Made by a program: the position numbers and the translations under genes
From: Denitrovibrio sp.
GTDB lineage: Bacteria > Chrysiogenota > Deferribacteres > Deferribacterales > Geovibrionaceae
Assembly: GCA_002869185.1 (NCBI GenBank)
Contig: PKTN01000001.1
Coordinates: 620,001 to 684,000, forward strand
DNA: 64,000 nucleotides
Reading direction: 5' to 3'
The notes under the pieces: model-generated
What the model saw: only the letters and a program-made list of their open reading frames with translations
Told to the model about the DNA's origin: nothing
The model's database searches: none
Shown: piece by piece, positions 36,945 through 45,936 of the stretch
How the letters are laid out: every line of letters starts with the position of its first letter
Numbering within the stretch: position 1 is the first letter of the stretch

Positions 36945-37355
36945 CTATCAATAAGTTAGAAGACTTCAACTAGTCCGTTTTAGTCCCCAATAAAGCTCAG
37001 TGTTGTAAAAATGTTGTAATATATTTATTAATAAATATATATACATTATATTTTATAAGTTGATGGTTCTTAATGATTGAAGGATATTTAAGTATGATAA
37101 AAGGCATATTAAGAATAATGAGGCTTACCTAATTATCGGATTATGTAATTTTGTATATTTACAAAAATTTGTAACCCAAAATAGAAATAAAAAGTTCTGT
37201 AAATCGGTGTATCCAAGTTCGATCAGACGAGTCTCCTTTTTAGATTTATCAATAACTTAAAAAACCTCAGCAATCGCTGGGGCTTTCTTTTAAGCTATTG
37301 TGATGTAAAATTATATACATCATATACAAAAAAACAGTTATTTACTGAGGCTTAT
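36945..37355. other. Left end of the element, non-coding
   Basis: About 410 nt with no supported gene. It contains a terminator-like hairpin at 37263-37290 and otherwise AT-rich sequence. No small RNA could be recognised. Confidence 0.6.
37263..37290 (+). terminator. Terminator-like hairpin
   Basis: CCTCAGC (37265-37271) pairs with GCTGGGG (37276-37282, one G-T pair) around a 4-nt loop and is followed by TTTCTTTT on the plus strand. It may end transcripts that come through the tRNA-Leu. Confidence 0.5.
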
Positions 37356-39710
37356 TTACTCTTCGTACAGTATACAACAGTTTTTACATCTGTTCTTAGC
37401 CTTATACAATGCAATGTCTGCTTGTTTTAAAATATCATTAAAATCTTCAAAATCATTATTTGTGAATGTCAGTCCAAAGCTACAAGTAACCTTACCCACA
37501 CTGTCAAATACATATTGTTCTATACTTTCCCTTATCTTATTACTTAACTTTAGTAAATCAGTCTTGTTCTTTACTCCTGTAATTAGGAGAAACTCTTCTC
37601 CTCCCCACCTTATAATATAATCATAATCTCTTATATCGCTCATTACTATTATGACTATATCTTTAAGAACAATATCACCAATATCGTGACCATAAGTATC
37701 ATTAACCAATTTAAAATTATCAATATCAAAGATTATAATACCAAGAGACAATGATTTGTCTTCGTATTCTTTAATTATTTTATAGTAATTCACATCTACA
37801 AATTTTCTATTGTAAGCATTAGTTAAATGGTCGATCATAGAACTCTCTTCTATTAACATTTTTTCATAATGAATTTTGGTTACATCATTCAGATTTACAA
37901 TATAAAAACCTTCTTCCCCTATATCACCATTAATACTTATGACAAAAGCTCTTTTAACTCCATCTGTGTTTTGCAAATAAATTGTTTTTTGCTCATGCGC
38001 AAGCTGTATAAGCAGCAACAAAAGATCTCCGAAACTATTTACATCTTTATTTGTAATACAAAAATCATTATTTGTTTCTATGTTACTGAGCACGCATTTG
38101 GTAGTATCCAAAACACTACTCTCTTGGTTTAAACCAAAAAAAGTAAAAAACTCACGATTCGCATGCATGATCTTGATTCCATCAGAAGATATTACGATAC
38201 TTTTTTGCATATCAAGTAATAGTCTGATCTGATTACTTTGAAACTCTATACTCTTTACCAATTCTTTAAGTTGATTTTCTTTTTCAACCTTATCAGTTAT
38301 ATCTAAGACTGTACCTAAAGAAGCTACAACTTCTCCAGCTACAAAATCATGTTGACATCTTTCTTCTACATGTTTGATATTAACTTTAGAATCAATAACT
38401 CTATGGACTATGTTGTAGTCAGTTTTATTTACAATAGAATCACTGTATGCTTTATTGACCTTATCTCTATCTTCAGGATGAATATAAGAAAGAAATGCAT
38501 CATAAGTGGCTGCAAACTCTTGTGGTTCTCTGCCAAATATTCTATAAACTTCATCTGACCAGCTTAGTTTATTTTTTATGATATCTAGCTCCCAGTGACC
38601 TAGATTACTTATCTTTTGAGCCTCGTTAAGTATTATCTCATTTTTCAATAAATCTGCTTGGAATATATTGAGCTCATTATTCTTTCGTGTCAAATTGAAA
38701 AATGAAAAGAGAATGATGGCAATAAATGATTCAACTAAGACCATAATCTTAAATTTAATTTGCAATATACTCGCCAAAAGTTTATTTTTTTGAATCTTGA
38801 AAATGTAAGCTTTAACATCTTTGTCAATAGGGTTGATAAGTGGATAGAAAGTTACAATATAGTGTTTGCCGGAATACGCTAAGTCACCACTGAAAACCTT
38901 ATTTTTAGTATTTTTAGAGAAAAACAATAGGCTTAATTCATCTTTGTTTTCACGTATAGCATTTAAGTAGCTATCATGGTTATGATTTTTTTGAACATGC
39001 TTGTCGTAAAAATATCCAGGAAAATAACTTTCAATATAATTAGACTTTTGATCTTTAAATACTTTCTGCTCAACAACTTTCTTGTCAATAATAAAGCCTA
39101 TGTGTGCATCGGAAATTGTCGATTCTAGATTTTTAATAATTGCATCTACTGATATTGAACATTCTACACTACCTAGATGTAATCCAAGATTACTAATTAG
39201 AGGAAAAACATACCTATAGCCATTGAATATTCGACCTTCTTCAAAACCTGAAATAGGTTGTTTAGTTTCATTTACATATTTGACAGTACTCCTAACCTTA
39301 GTAAGATTATCACCAAACTTATCTGGTTTGTGCATACGTAAAAAGCTAGTATTATCTGGAAAATGGAAATGAAGCTGTCTTATTCCTGAGGTTACTAAAT
39401 TTGAATATAAGCCAGATATCCTATTATAAAGTTCTTTTCTGTATTGTGTTTGTTCTAAAGTACTCCCCTTATATGCTTTTTGCATTATAGTCTTTATTTC
39501 ACGAGAATTTAGATGTTCATTGAAAATCATTTGAACATAAGCTTCAAAAATATGTTTTGAAATATTAATATTATTTTGGAAATTATCTTCATCCTGAGTA
39601 AACAACTCATTTACTCTAGATTCTAACTGCCTATTTGTTATGTAATTTGCTACGAAAGAGAATGATAAAAATACTATAATAAATATAAAAATTAACTCAT
39701 GTTTTTTCAT
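37356..39710 (-). CDS. Membrane diguanylate cyclase with PAS domains
   Basis: 784 residues: N-terminal membrane segment (about 7-24), periplasmic Cache-like sensor (about 25-320), membrane segment (about 321-341), a first PAS/PAC (about 370-490), a second PAS (about 510-600) and a GGDEF domain (about 625-784). The active half-site 'RWGGEEFLLI' (about 698-707) is intact, with 'DIDNFKLVNDTYGHDIGD' in front, so it should make cyclic di-GMP. No EAL domain. It lies inside the att-bounded element and is its largest gene. A clear inhibitory I-site (RxxD) is not obvious in front of GGEEF. Confidence 0.88.
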   Translation of the reverse strand: MKKHELIFIFIIVFLSFSFVANYITNRQLESRVNELFTQDEDNFQNNINISKHIFEAYVQMIFNEHLNSREIKTIMQKAYKGSTLEQTQYRKELYNRISGLYSNLVTSGIRQLHFHFPDNTSFLRMHKPDKFGDNLTKVRSTVKYVNETKQPISGFEEGRIFNGYRYVFPLISNLGLHLGSVECSISVDAIIKNLESTISDAHIGFIIDKKVVEQKVFKDQKSNYIESYFPGYFYDKHVQKNHNHDSYLNAIRENKDELSLLFFSKNTKNKVFSGDLAYSGKHYIVTFYPLINPIDKDVKAYIFKIQKNKLLASILQIKFKIMVLVESFIAIILFSFFNLTRKNNELNIFQADLLKNEIILNEAQKISNLGHWELDIIKNKLSWSDEVYRIFGREPQEFAATYDAFLSYIHPEDRDKVNKAYSDSIVNKTDYNIVHRVIDSKVNIKHVEERCQHDFVAGEVVASLGTVLDITDKVEKENQLKELVKSIEFQSNQIRLLLDMQKSIVISSDGIKIMHANREFFTFFGLNQESSVLDTTKCVLSNIETNNDFCITNKDVNSFGDLLLLLIQLAHEQKTIYLQNTDGVKRAFVISINGDIGEEGFYIVNLNDVTKIHYEKMLIEESSMIDHLTNAYNRKFVDVNYYKIIKEYEDKSLSLGIIIFDIDNFKLVNDTYGHDIGDIVLKDIVIIVMSDIRDYDYIIRWGGEEFLLITGVKNKTDLLKLSNKIRESIEQYVFDSVGKVTCSFGLTFTNNDFEDFNDILKQADIALYKAKNRCKNCCILYEE

Positions 39711-40099
39711 GATACATCCTAAAGAGTGTTATAACTAGCAAGACAAATTATACACATATAAAGCATTTTGATATATTATTAATAATAGCATATTTAATGT
39801 TTATAATAAACCTCATACTCAATAATTAAGTGCAACTTTTAGAATAAGGTATTAGATGAACTAGTGCTACACGCTAACCCAGTTTAATCACCTTATGGCT
39901 GATGAATAGATTTATGAGGTCATTAAAATGATTAAGTAAGATACAACGATTACACTTCAAAATTATGGTCTATACCATAAAAATATCTATATCAATAAGC
40001 TAAAGATTTTCTGCTTATTAATCACTATAATTAAATTAAGTAAGAGACACGGCAACGCGCTCCGTCGCAGAAGCGACGCAACACGTCACCGTGCCCTGA
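39711..40099. other. Non-coding interval between the diguanylate cyclase and rep genes
   Basis: 390 nt without a supported gene. It holds a 7-bp inverted repeat TTATGGT/ACCATAA at 39963-39980 and the GC-rich cruciform at 40048-40093. Because the Rep gene reads into it, it is a candidate for the replication origin or transcription end of the element. Confidence 0.5.
40048..40093. repeat. GC-rich cruciform; candidate rep origin or terminator
   Basis: Nested inverted repeats in otherwise AT-rich DNA: outer CACGG (40048-40052) with CCGTG (40089-40093), and inner CGTCGC (40063-40068) with GCGACG (40073-40078) around a loop AGAA. ACG/CGT pairs lie between them. The site is just beyond the 3' end of the HUH Rep gene, as double-strand origins often are. 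A terminator for the rep transcript is the alternative. Confidence 0.5.
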
Positions 40100-40816
40100 T
40101 TACGTTGTATTATATTGCTTATATAAGCAAAGACCGACGTGTTCATTCTCAAATTCTGTTTCGTAAGTACATTTCAAACCAGAAACATAATCAAGAATTT
40201 GGTTAATCAAAGCAGCGTCCTCAATAACTTCAGATTTATATAAACCTCGGCTAGTAAAGTAACACTTTTTACCAACTAAACGACTATCAACTTTATCTTT
40301 ATTAAGATATTTTGCAACATAGACGCCAACATTTACAACATTATCAATCTTGTTGATCTTAATGAAACCATTTCTCCAAATTTCACGTAGAGACATCGCA
40401 TCTATGTATATCAAATTAAAGAATATTACATGATAGTGGACAGCTCCCCTCTTCTGAAACTCTGGAACACATATATAAGCCAGATCTACTTTAACCTTAT
40501 ATTGAAGCCTTTGTTTAAACTTTTTAAACTCATTATTTGCTATTTCAAGCTCCTTAAGATTATCCTTAAATGTGAGTGTTACAAATTTTGGTGTTGCGTC
40601 CCCGTAACGTCCTATATTTGCGTTTACAGTACGCATAATTGCTTGTTTAGCTCTCATAAGAGTTACTTGTCTATTTTTTTCTTTATTGCAAGCTTCTGCA
40701 ACCTTATCCCTTCCAGAACGCCCACGTTTACCCTTATATTGTGTTTTTCCATAACTGTAATATTCGATAACATTTCCTGATATAATAATACGTTCATTAT
40801 ATCCTTCTAGTTTCAT
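40100..40816 (-). CDS. HUH (G2P-type) rolling-circle replication initiator
   Basis: 238 residues. 'FVTLTF' (78-83) is motif I, 'AVHYHVIFFN' (125-134) is the metal-binding H-x-H motif (H127, H129), and 'YVAKYLNK' (166-173) supplies the catalytic Tyr (Y166 or Y170). This matches the replication-associated G2P/ORF2 domain of filamentous and microvirus-like phages and small plasmids. The start overlaps the AlpA-like gene by 4 nt. It would nick one strand at an origin and start rolling-circle copying of the excised circle. Confidence 0.8.
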   Translation of the reverse strand: MKLEGYNERIIISGNVIEYYSYGKTQYKGKRGRSGRDKVAEACNKEKNRQVTLMRAKQAIMRTVNANIGRYGDATPKFVTLTFKDNLKELEIANNEFKKFKQRLQYKVKVDLAYICVPEFQKRGAVHYHVIFFNLIYIDAMSLREIWRNGFIKINKIDNVVNVGVYVAKYLNKDKVDSRLVGKKCYFTSRGLYKSEVIEDAALINQILDYVSGLKCTYETEFENEHVGLCLYKQYNTT

Positions 40817-41004
40817 TTTACTGATCTAGGCTTTACAGTGCTGTCTTCTATCAGCTCATCAAGTGTCTCTTTTCTGATAAACACACGACGGGATATCTTC
40901 ACATGCTCAATCTTACGTCTGTTAATCCAGAAGTAAAATGTGGCTGTTGCAAACCCCGTATACTCGCTTGCTACCTGAATTGATAATAGTTTTTTTGTGA
41001 CCAT
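40813..41004 (-). CDS. AlpA/excisionase-type helix-turn-helix protein
   Basis: 63 residues with a winged-HTH fold of the MerR/AlpA class: 'LSIQVASEYTGFATATFYFWI' then 'HVKISRRVFIRKETLDELIE'. Proteins of this size and fold act as excisionases or regulators in integrative elements. AGGAGG is found before the ATG. It overlaps rep by 4 nt. Confidence 0.8.
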   Translation of the reverse strand: MVTKKLLSIQVASEYTGFATATFYFWINRRKIEHVKISRRVFIRKETLDELIEDSTVKPRSVK

Positions 41005-41112
41005 GATAAGTCCTCCTACTTTTTATTTGGTAAGAGAACTATGTGTGATTTATTGAGAGTTTTTTATTATAAAGTTACTTATAGTCAGCGATATAATATT
41101 TCCTACAAACCA

Positions 41113-42090
41113 TTAGTGTATATCATATTTATTTTTTACTTTTGATACTTGTATTGCTAAGAAATCAGCTCTATTTGCCTTATCTGTCCCTGTATAACCT
41201 TCTCGTTCAGCCTCTTCTAAAAAATAATCTGTAGCCCTTTTAGAGCCTATTACAGTTTCTACATGGTGATGAAGTAGCATTCTCATGTAATGCGTATCTC
41301 GCTTAACTTCAGACATAAGAGTATTGTAGTTACTACCCTTATTTTTAGTGACAAATAGATATTTCTTTGAGTCTTTATGTCCATCTAAAGCGTCTAGGAT
41401 TGGTTCAGGTAGCATATTTAAAAGTAATGCCCAGAAGCTGAAAGATTCTATTTGTTTACTAGTATAAGATTTTTGTTGTTTACGAGAGTAGATAAAGTAC
41501 TCGTCAGTACTATGCTCAGACTGCATTCTTTTGGCGCTCTTATCGTCTATACCGAGCTGATAGTCTAGTAGCTTAACAACTTCTTGTATCTGACCATCCG
41601 AAAGGTATTCCATACAAGCACCTTTTAGCATTATCCTTTCTTTTGACGTGAGTTCACCTGCATATTTATGGTCAGACACAAGCCAAAATAATTTCACAAT
41701 TTCAGCGTGGTTATAATCTGAGCTAAAAACGAAATCTGACGACATTAACGTTTCAACGTGTTTTTTTAAGAAGCTGATATTGATTTTATCCATTTTAAGG
41801 CGTGTTTCATTTTCTAGCCTTTTATATATCTCTGTATCGTAGAATTTAAGTACGTCCTTTTTACCGTAGTCTCTAAAGCACTTCTTCATTTTAGGGTCTA
41901 CAATACCACGAGACATCTCATGAACATATTCTTTGACCTCTTTAACAAATGATTCCATATCTGTAAAAATAGGACTTTCTATCGGGTTTTCGAACTCATC
42001 AATACTTTCATCCACTAAATCTGGCAAGTCCTTCTCAAATTTTGCCATAACTCTAGCTTTAAACTCTTCGAAAGTTTCCTTATTACTCAT
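41113..42090 (-). CDS. Unknown protein of the integrated element
   Basis: 325 residues, acidic N-terminus (about 1-50), helical throughout, with a Lys/Ser-rich region and an aromatic 'FSFWALLLNMLPEPILDAL' segment. The ATG at 42090 lies within the integrase stop region and is preceded by GGAGGG, so it is coupled to the integrase. No family recognised and no catalytic motif seen. It could be a defence, regulatory or replication partner. Confidence 0.5.
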   Translation of the reverse strand: MSNKETFEEFKARVMAKFEKDLPDLVDESIDEFENPIESPIFTDMESFVKEVKEYVHEMSRGIVDPKMKKCFRDYGKKDVLKFYDTEIYKRLENETRLKMDKINISFLKKHVETLMSSDFVFSSDYNHAEIVKLFWLVSDHKYAGELTSKERIMLKGACMEYLSDGQIQEVVKLLDYQLGIDDKSAKRMQSEHSTDEYFIYSRKQQKSYTSKQIESFSFWALLLNMLPEPILDALDGHKDSKKYLFVTKNKGSNYNTLMSEVKRDTHYMRMLLHHHVETVIGSKRATDYFLEEAEREGYTGTDKANRADFLAIQVSKVKNKYDIH

Positions 42091-43165
42091 CACCACCCTC
42101 CAAAAACTTGCTCAAACGATCTATAGTCCTTTTGGACTCACTTAAACCAACGTGAGTATATCTCTGTACCATTTTAGCAGTCTTGTGACCTGATATCTGT
42201 TGAATTTCAGGAATGCTTGCACCTGAAGCAGCTAGACGAGTAACCATAGTATGTCTTAGTTCATGAATTGTAAGTTTGCCTATTTCGGCACGTTCAACAG
42301 CTTTCTCGAATGCTTTCCTAACGCTTTTAGCTTTTTCGCCAGTTTCAGGATCAGAGAAGAGATATTCATAATCGCCTGTTAAAGAGCTCAGATCGTCCAG
42401 CACAGGCTTTAACTTGTCTATAATGGGTATTTCCCTTATTTCATTGTTTTTCGTCTTATAGAGCATAAAACTCCACATCTCGAAGCTCACATTTGACCAC
42501 TTAAGGTCTAACAGTTCTGAAAACCTCATACATGTATAAAGTGCAATCATAATAAAGTGATATATCAATGGACTTTTGGATTGTTTAGCAGATTCAATTA
42601 ATTTAATCTCATCATCAGCACTTACCACTCGTCTCTCTGATGGTTCTTCTTTATACATCTTTAATTTTCTTGCAGGGTTTTGATCGATAAGGTCAAGTGA
42701 TTCAGCATAATTAAAGGCGAACCTTACAACGTGCATATATCTGTTTATGGTGGATTTTGTGCGTTTACCGTTATCAACATGCAGACGGTAGTTCTCGATA
42801 TCAAGACGTGTAATCTTAGTCATATCTTTCTGAAAGTCTTTAAAGTCTCTAGCAGTCCTGTAACGTTTTCCTTCAAACACAGTTAGGTTATCTTCACGAT
42901 ATTTCTTATAGTACTTGTCAAAAAATGTTACCCAGTGAATCGACTTAGTATTTCCAAAAAATTTTCCTTCTCGCACATCGGTTTGACGTTTAGCTAGAAC
43001 TTCACGTGCGAAACCAATACTATCTCCAATTCTCTCTGTTTTTCTCTTCCCTTCGACACTATATTGAACATAGAAGTTTTTACCGAGTTTCTTGTTACAT
43101 CTCTTGCATACTTTTGACTTATGAGAGTTAAAAGCTTTGCAGTCACACCTATTGAAAATAGCCAT
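42083..43165 (-). CDS. Tyrosine-recombinase integrase with N-terminal zinc ribbon
   Basis: 360 residues. The first 25 residues carry CDC...CKRC (Cys pairs at residues 8/10 and about 19/22), resembling a zinc ribbon. A SAM-like core-binding domain follows, then the catalytic domain with Arg in 'CMRFSELLDLKW', Lys in a 'TKNNEIREIPI' hairpin, 'HELRHTMVT' (H-x-x-R), 'SGHKTAKMVQRYTHV' with the His and the nucleophile Tyr. It lies at the right end of the att-bounded element, 150 nt from attR. It would excise and insert the element at the tRNA-Leu site. Confidence 0.9.
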   Translation of the reverse strand: MAIFNRCDCKAFNSHKSKVCKRCNKKLGKNFYVQYSVEGKRKTERIGDSIGFAREVLAKRQTDVREGKFFGNTKSIHWVTFFDKYYKKYREDNLTVFEGKRYRTARDFKDFQKDMTKITRLDIENYRLHVDNGKRTKSTINRYMHVVRFAFNYAESLDLIDQNPARKLKMYKEEPSERRVVSADDEIKLIESAKQSKSPLIYHFIMIALYTCMRFSELLDLKWSNVSFEMWSFMLYKTKNNEIREIPIIDKLKPVLDDLSSLTGDYEYLFSDPETGEKAKSVRKAFEKAVERAEIGKLTIHELRHTMVTRLAASGASIPEIQQISGHKTAKMVQRYTHVGLSESKRTIDRLSKFLEGGDE

Positions 43166-43319
43166 AGAAGTCTCCCCTGTGTTGCATATATGTTGTAAAA
43201 TGTTGCATTTTCATTACATAAATCACATATACACAGAAGATACCATATAAGCATATTTTGTCAATAATACAGTAGTTTACGTATACACACACAAGCTCTC
43301 ATAAAGTAGAAAAATAATT

Positions 43320-43377
43320 CTCAAAATCCCTTTTCCATTGGAAGTGCGGGTTCGATTCCCGCCTTCGGCACTCTTTA
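43320..43377 (+). repeat. Right attachment repeat (attR), 3' half of tRNA-Leu
   Basis: A perfect copy of 36887-36944. It lacks the 5' half of the tRNA and cannot be a gene. It is the junction between the first element and the second island, whose integrase starts 160 nt to the right. Confidence 0.95.
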
Positions 43378-43536
43378 ACATTCCTAGAAGATTTTAATAT
43401 TTCCAAAATCACTAATAATTACTTATATATCTATCATTTATATTTCCTAGCTGTTCTAATAAAATCTTACAAGAGACAACTCCTATTGACGGTACTACTG
43501 ACGGTATCTATAATCTACAGCAAAGGAGATACCGTC

Positions 43537-44724
43537 ATGGCATTAACTGAACTTAAAATTAAATCTGCCCAACCAACTGATAAACAATACAAAATCACTG
43601 ATGGAAAAAGCATGTATTTACTAATAAAACCTAACGGTTCAAAATACTTTCGCATGGACTACCGTTTTGCTGGTAAACGGAAAACATTATCCTTGGGTGT
43701 CTACCCTGAAATATCTCTCAAAGAAGCCCGTATAAAAAGAGATGAAGCAAGAAAGCTGATTTCAGAAGGTACAGACCCATTAATGCTGAAAAAAATCAAT
43801 AAGATTACTCTTATACAAGACAATCAAGAAACTTTTAGTATCTTTTCAAAGAAATGGTTCGATAATTATAAAGACCAATGGACAATAAAACACGGAGAAC
43901 GAAAATATAGAAGACTAGAGATACATGCCCTGCCTTATATAGGCAATATGCCAATAAAAGAAATCACTCCGCCAATTATCCTTGGTATGATACAAAATAT
44001 TGAGAAACGAGGTAAAAATGAAACTGCTCACCGTATCCTTGGTACTGTAAGTGAGATTTTCGTTTATGCAATATCTATGGGTTTAACTGAAAGAGATCCA
44101 ACAAGAGATATTCAAAAAGCATTAAAGCCCAAGCAAACTAAACATATGGCGACAATAACGGATCCTAAGAAAATAGGTCCTCTCCTTAATGCCATTGATG
44201 GCTATGATGGCTATTATGAAACCTTGTCTGCATTAAAACTTCTTCCACTTGTTTTTGTTCGTCCAGGAGTACTAAGACATATGGAATGGCATGAAATAGA
44301 CTTTACAAAAAAACTTTGGACAATACCTGCAGAGAAAATGAAAATGCGAAAAGAACACGTTGTTCCTCTTTCTATACAAGCATTAGAAATTATCAAAGAC
44401 GTACAACTGATTACTGGGCAATGGGACTACGTATTTCCATCAATACGCTCAAAAGATCGCCCCATGAGCGATAATACAATAAATGCTGCAATTAGAAGGC
44501 TAGGATACAGTAAAGAAGAGCTCACAGGTCACGGCTTCAGAAGTATGGCATCTACCATATTACATGAAAACAACTGGCCATCTGATCATATTGAAGTCCA
44601 ATTATCTCATGTTGATAAAAACACTATTCGTGGCATATATAATAGTGCTATCTACTTAGAAGGAAGAAAAAAAATGATGCAATGGTGGGCTGACTATTTA
44701 GACAGTCTCAAAAAAGAAGTATGA
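43537..44724 (+). CDS. P4-type tyrosine integrase
   Basis: 395 residues from the ATG with GGAG upstream (an earlier in-frame start adds 17 residues). N-terminal DUF4102 arm-binding domain ('MALTELKIKSAQPTDKQYKI', 'YFRMDYRFAGKRKTLSLGVYPEISLKEAR') and catalytic domain with Arg in 'LLPLVFVRPGVLRHMEWHEID', 'GHGFRSMASTIL' (x-x-H-x-x-R variant) and 'LSHVDKNTIRGIYNSA' with the nucleophile Tyr. DUF4102 integrases are typical of tRNA-integrated genomic islands. It belongs to the second island. Confidence 0.9.
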   Translation: MALTELKIKSAQPTDKQYKITDGKSMYLLIKPNGSKYFRMDYRFAGKRKTLSLGVYPEISLKEARIKRDEARKLISEGTDPLMLKKINKITLIQDNQETFSIFSKKWFDNYKDQWTIKHGERKYRRLEIHALPYIGNMPIKEITPPIILGMIQNIEKRGKNETAHRILGTVSEIFVYAISMGLTERDPTRDIQKALKPKQTKHMATITDPKKIGPLLNAIDGYDGYYETLSALKLLPLVFVRPGVLRHMEWHEIDFTKKLWTIPAEKMKMRKEHVVPLSIQALEIIKDVQLITGQWDYVFPSIRSKDRPMSDNTINAAIRRLGYSKEELTGHGFRSMASTILHENNWPSDHIEVQLSHVDKNTIRGIYNSAIYLEGRKKMMQWWADYLDSLKKEV

Positions 44725-44731
44725 GGACAAA

Positions 44732-45412
44732 ATGAATAATCAAATCAACAAATGGAATATATTCGACAGTTTAACAATATACCAAGCAGCATTACTACTA
44801 TGTGCTTCAGACCCGAATGATTACCAAGACTGCGATGAATGCTTAAGTGAGAATCTATTACCAAAAGACTTCAACACATATTTTTCCGCTATAAAAAACG
44901 CAATCTTAATGGAAAACTTGAAAGCTAGAAAATTTTGGGATACTTTCGAAAAAGATGGCTATGCTTATGCGTTTTTGGAAAACCACAAAAGACAAGCCCT
45001 TAAAGAAGGACACATATTAAAAATCAAGGAAGATTCAGAAGAGTTTGTTAAGAGCGTTTTATATTCTGAGAGCGTTAATTGGTACAATACAATTGTAAAA
45101 GTTAGTGATTTAAAAAACTGGCTCAAAGAAAATGAATGGACAAACAACTTTTTCTTTAGCTCCACGAACCCTTCTGAAAATTACCCTGATAAATTAAAGA
45201 TTGCTATCAAAGCCTTTGAGACGATTAGCGCAGCTCCTGATGAATTTGAAGGTACTTCTACAAAAGATAAAATATCAAAATGGCTCGAAAAGAATGCTTA
45301 TGAGTTTGAACTGGTCAATAATAGAAATGAACCTAATCAGCTTGCCATTAAAGAGATAAGTAAAGTATGTAACTGGGACATAAGCGGTGGTAGACCTAAA
45401 AAGGATAAGTAG
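44732..45412 (+). CDS. Unknown protein next to the island integrase
   Basis: 226 residues, 7 nt after the integrase stop with GAGG in front of the ATG. It is acidic and mostly helical, with 'LLLCASDPNDYQDCDECL' near residue 20 and a basic C-terminus 'SKVCNWDISGGRPKKDK'. The last part resembles an HTH-like wing plus basic tail, so it may bind DNA. No family recognised. Similar small proteins often follow DUF4102 integrases, with unknown role. Confidence 0.5.
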   Translation: MNNQINKWNIFDSLTIYQAALLLCASDPNDYQDCDECLSENLLPKDFNTYFSAIKNAILMENLKARKFWDTFEKDGYAYAFLENHKRQALKEGHILKIKEDSEEFVKSVLYSESVNWYNTIVKVSDLKNWLKENEWTNNFFFSSTNPSENYPDKLKIAIKAFETISAAPDEFEGTSTKDKISKWLEKNAYEFELVNNRNEPNQLAIKEISKVCNWDISGGRPKKDK

Positions 45413-45722
45413 TACTACTCTTTTGAAATTTATGCTTATTAAATCGAAAAATTAAATATTTTTATGTAATTTTTTTATTTAAATCTATCTTTTTCACAAC
45501 CCAAATAAGCAAAACCTATATACCCTTTTATATTCTTATAAATTACTATTAAACTTACGTTTTATCATTAGGTAATTATAAATATTTAAAAAACATATAC
45601 TACTAGTTTATTCTTAAATAAATATAGTTTCCACAACTATAACTATCTATTAATACACTATTTTTTAATTATCATTCTAGTATATTCCAATGCGTAACAA
45701 CGTAAACACAGGAGGTTTTAGA
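45413..45722. other. AT-rich non-coding interval
   Basis: About 310 nt, very AT-rich, no gene and no clear hairpin recognised. It likely carries the promoter of the AlpA gene. Confidence 0.5.
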
Positions 45723-45935
45723 ATGCACAATCACTTAAATGGACAATACGCAATCCTTCGTAGAAGAGAAGTAGAAAAAATGACCGGTATGTCCAGATCA
45801 ACAATTTATCTACATATGAGTCTCGGCGAATTCCCAAAGCCTATTAAATTAGGTTCTCGATCTGTTGGGTGGATCAAAAATGAAATACTTTCCTGGCTCG
45901 AGAGCAAGATTCAAGAGCGCGATCTGGAGGTGTAA
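45723..45935 (+). CDS. AlpA-family transcriptional regulator
   Basis: 70 residues with the AlpA HTH 'ILRRREVEKMTGMSRSTIYLHM' and wing 'EFPKPIKLGSRSVGWIKNEI', a standard match to this phage/P4 regulator family. AGGAGG lies 7 nt upstream of the ATG; an earlier in-frame ATG would add 11 residues. It precedes the DUF3987 gene by 1 nt. AlpA proteins activate excision and integrase expression. Confidence 0.88.
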   Translation: MHNHLNGQYAILRRREVEKMTGMSRSTIYLHMSLGEFPKPIKLGSRSVGWIKNEILSWLESKIQERDLEV

Positions 45936-45936
45936 C

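Larger units (their letters stand above)
36887..43377. mobile_element. Integrated small element with integrase, HUH Rep and diguanylate cyclase cargo
   Basis: About 6.4 kb bounded by two 58-bp att copies. Genes all on the minus strand: integrase (42083-43165), unknown (41113-42090), AlpA-like HTH (40813-41004), Rep (40100-40816) and a diguanylate cyclase (37356-39710). A GC-rich cruciform lies at the rep 3' end. An integrase plus an HUH replicator is typical of small integrative plasmids, satellites or phage-related elements. No capsid or mobilisation gene was seen. Confidence 0.85.

Noticed and set aside
37263-37290. Small RNA gene at the left end of the element
   Set aside because: Only a terminator-like hairpin is seen, without a promoter or a conserved RNA structure.
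43320-43377. Second tRNA-Leu gene
   Set aside because: Only the 3' half from the anticodon loop is present, with no 5' acceptor strand or D-arm; it is an att repeat.
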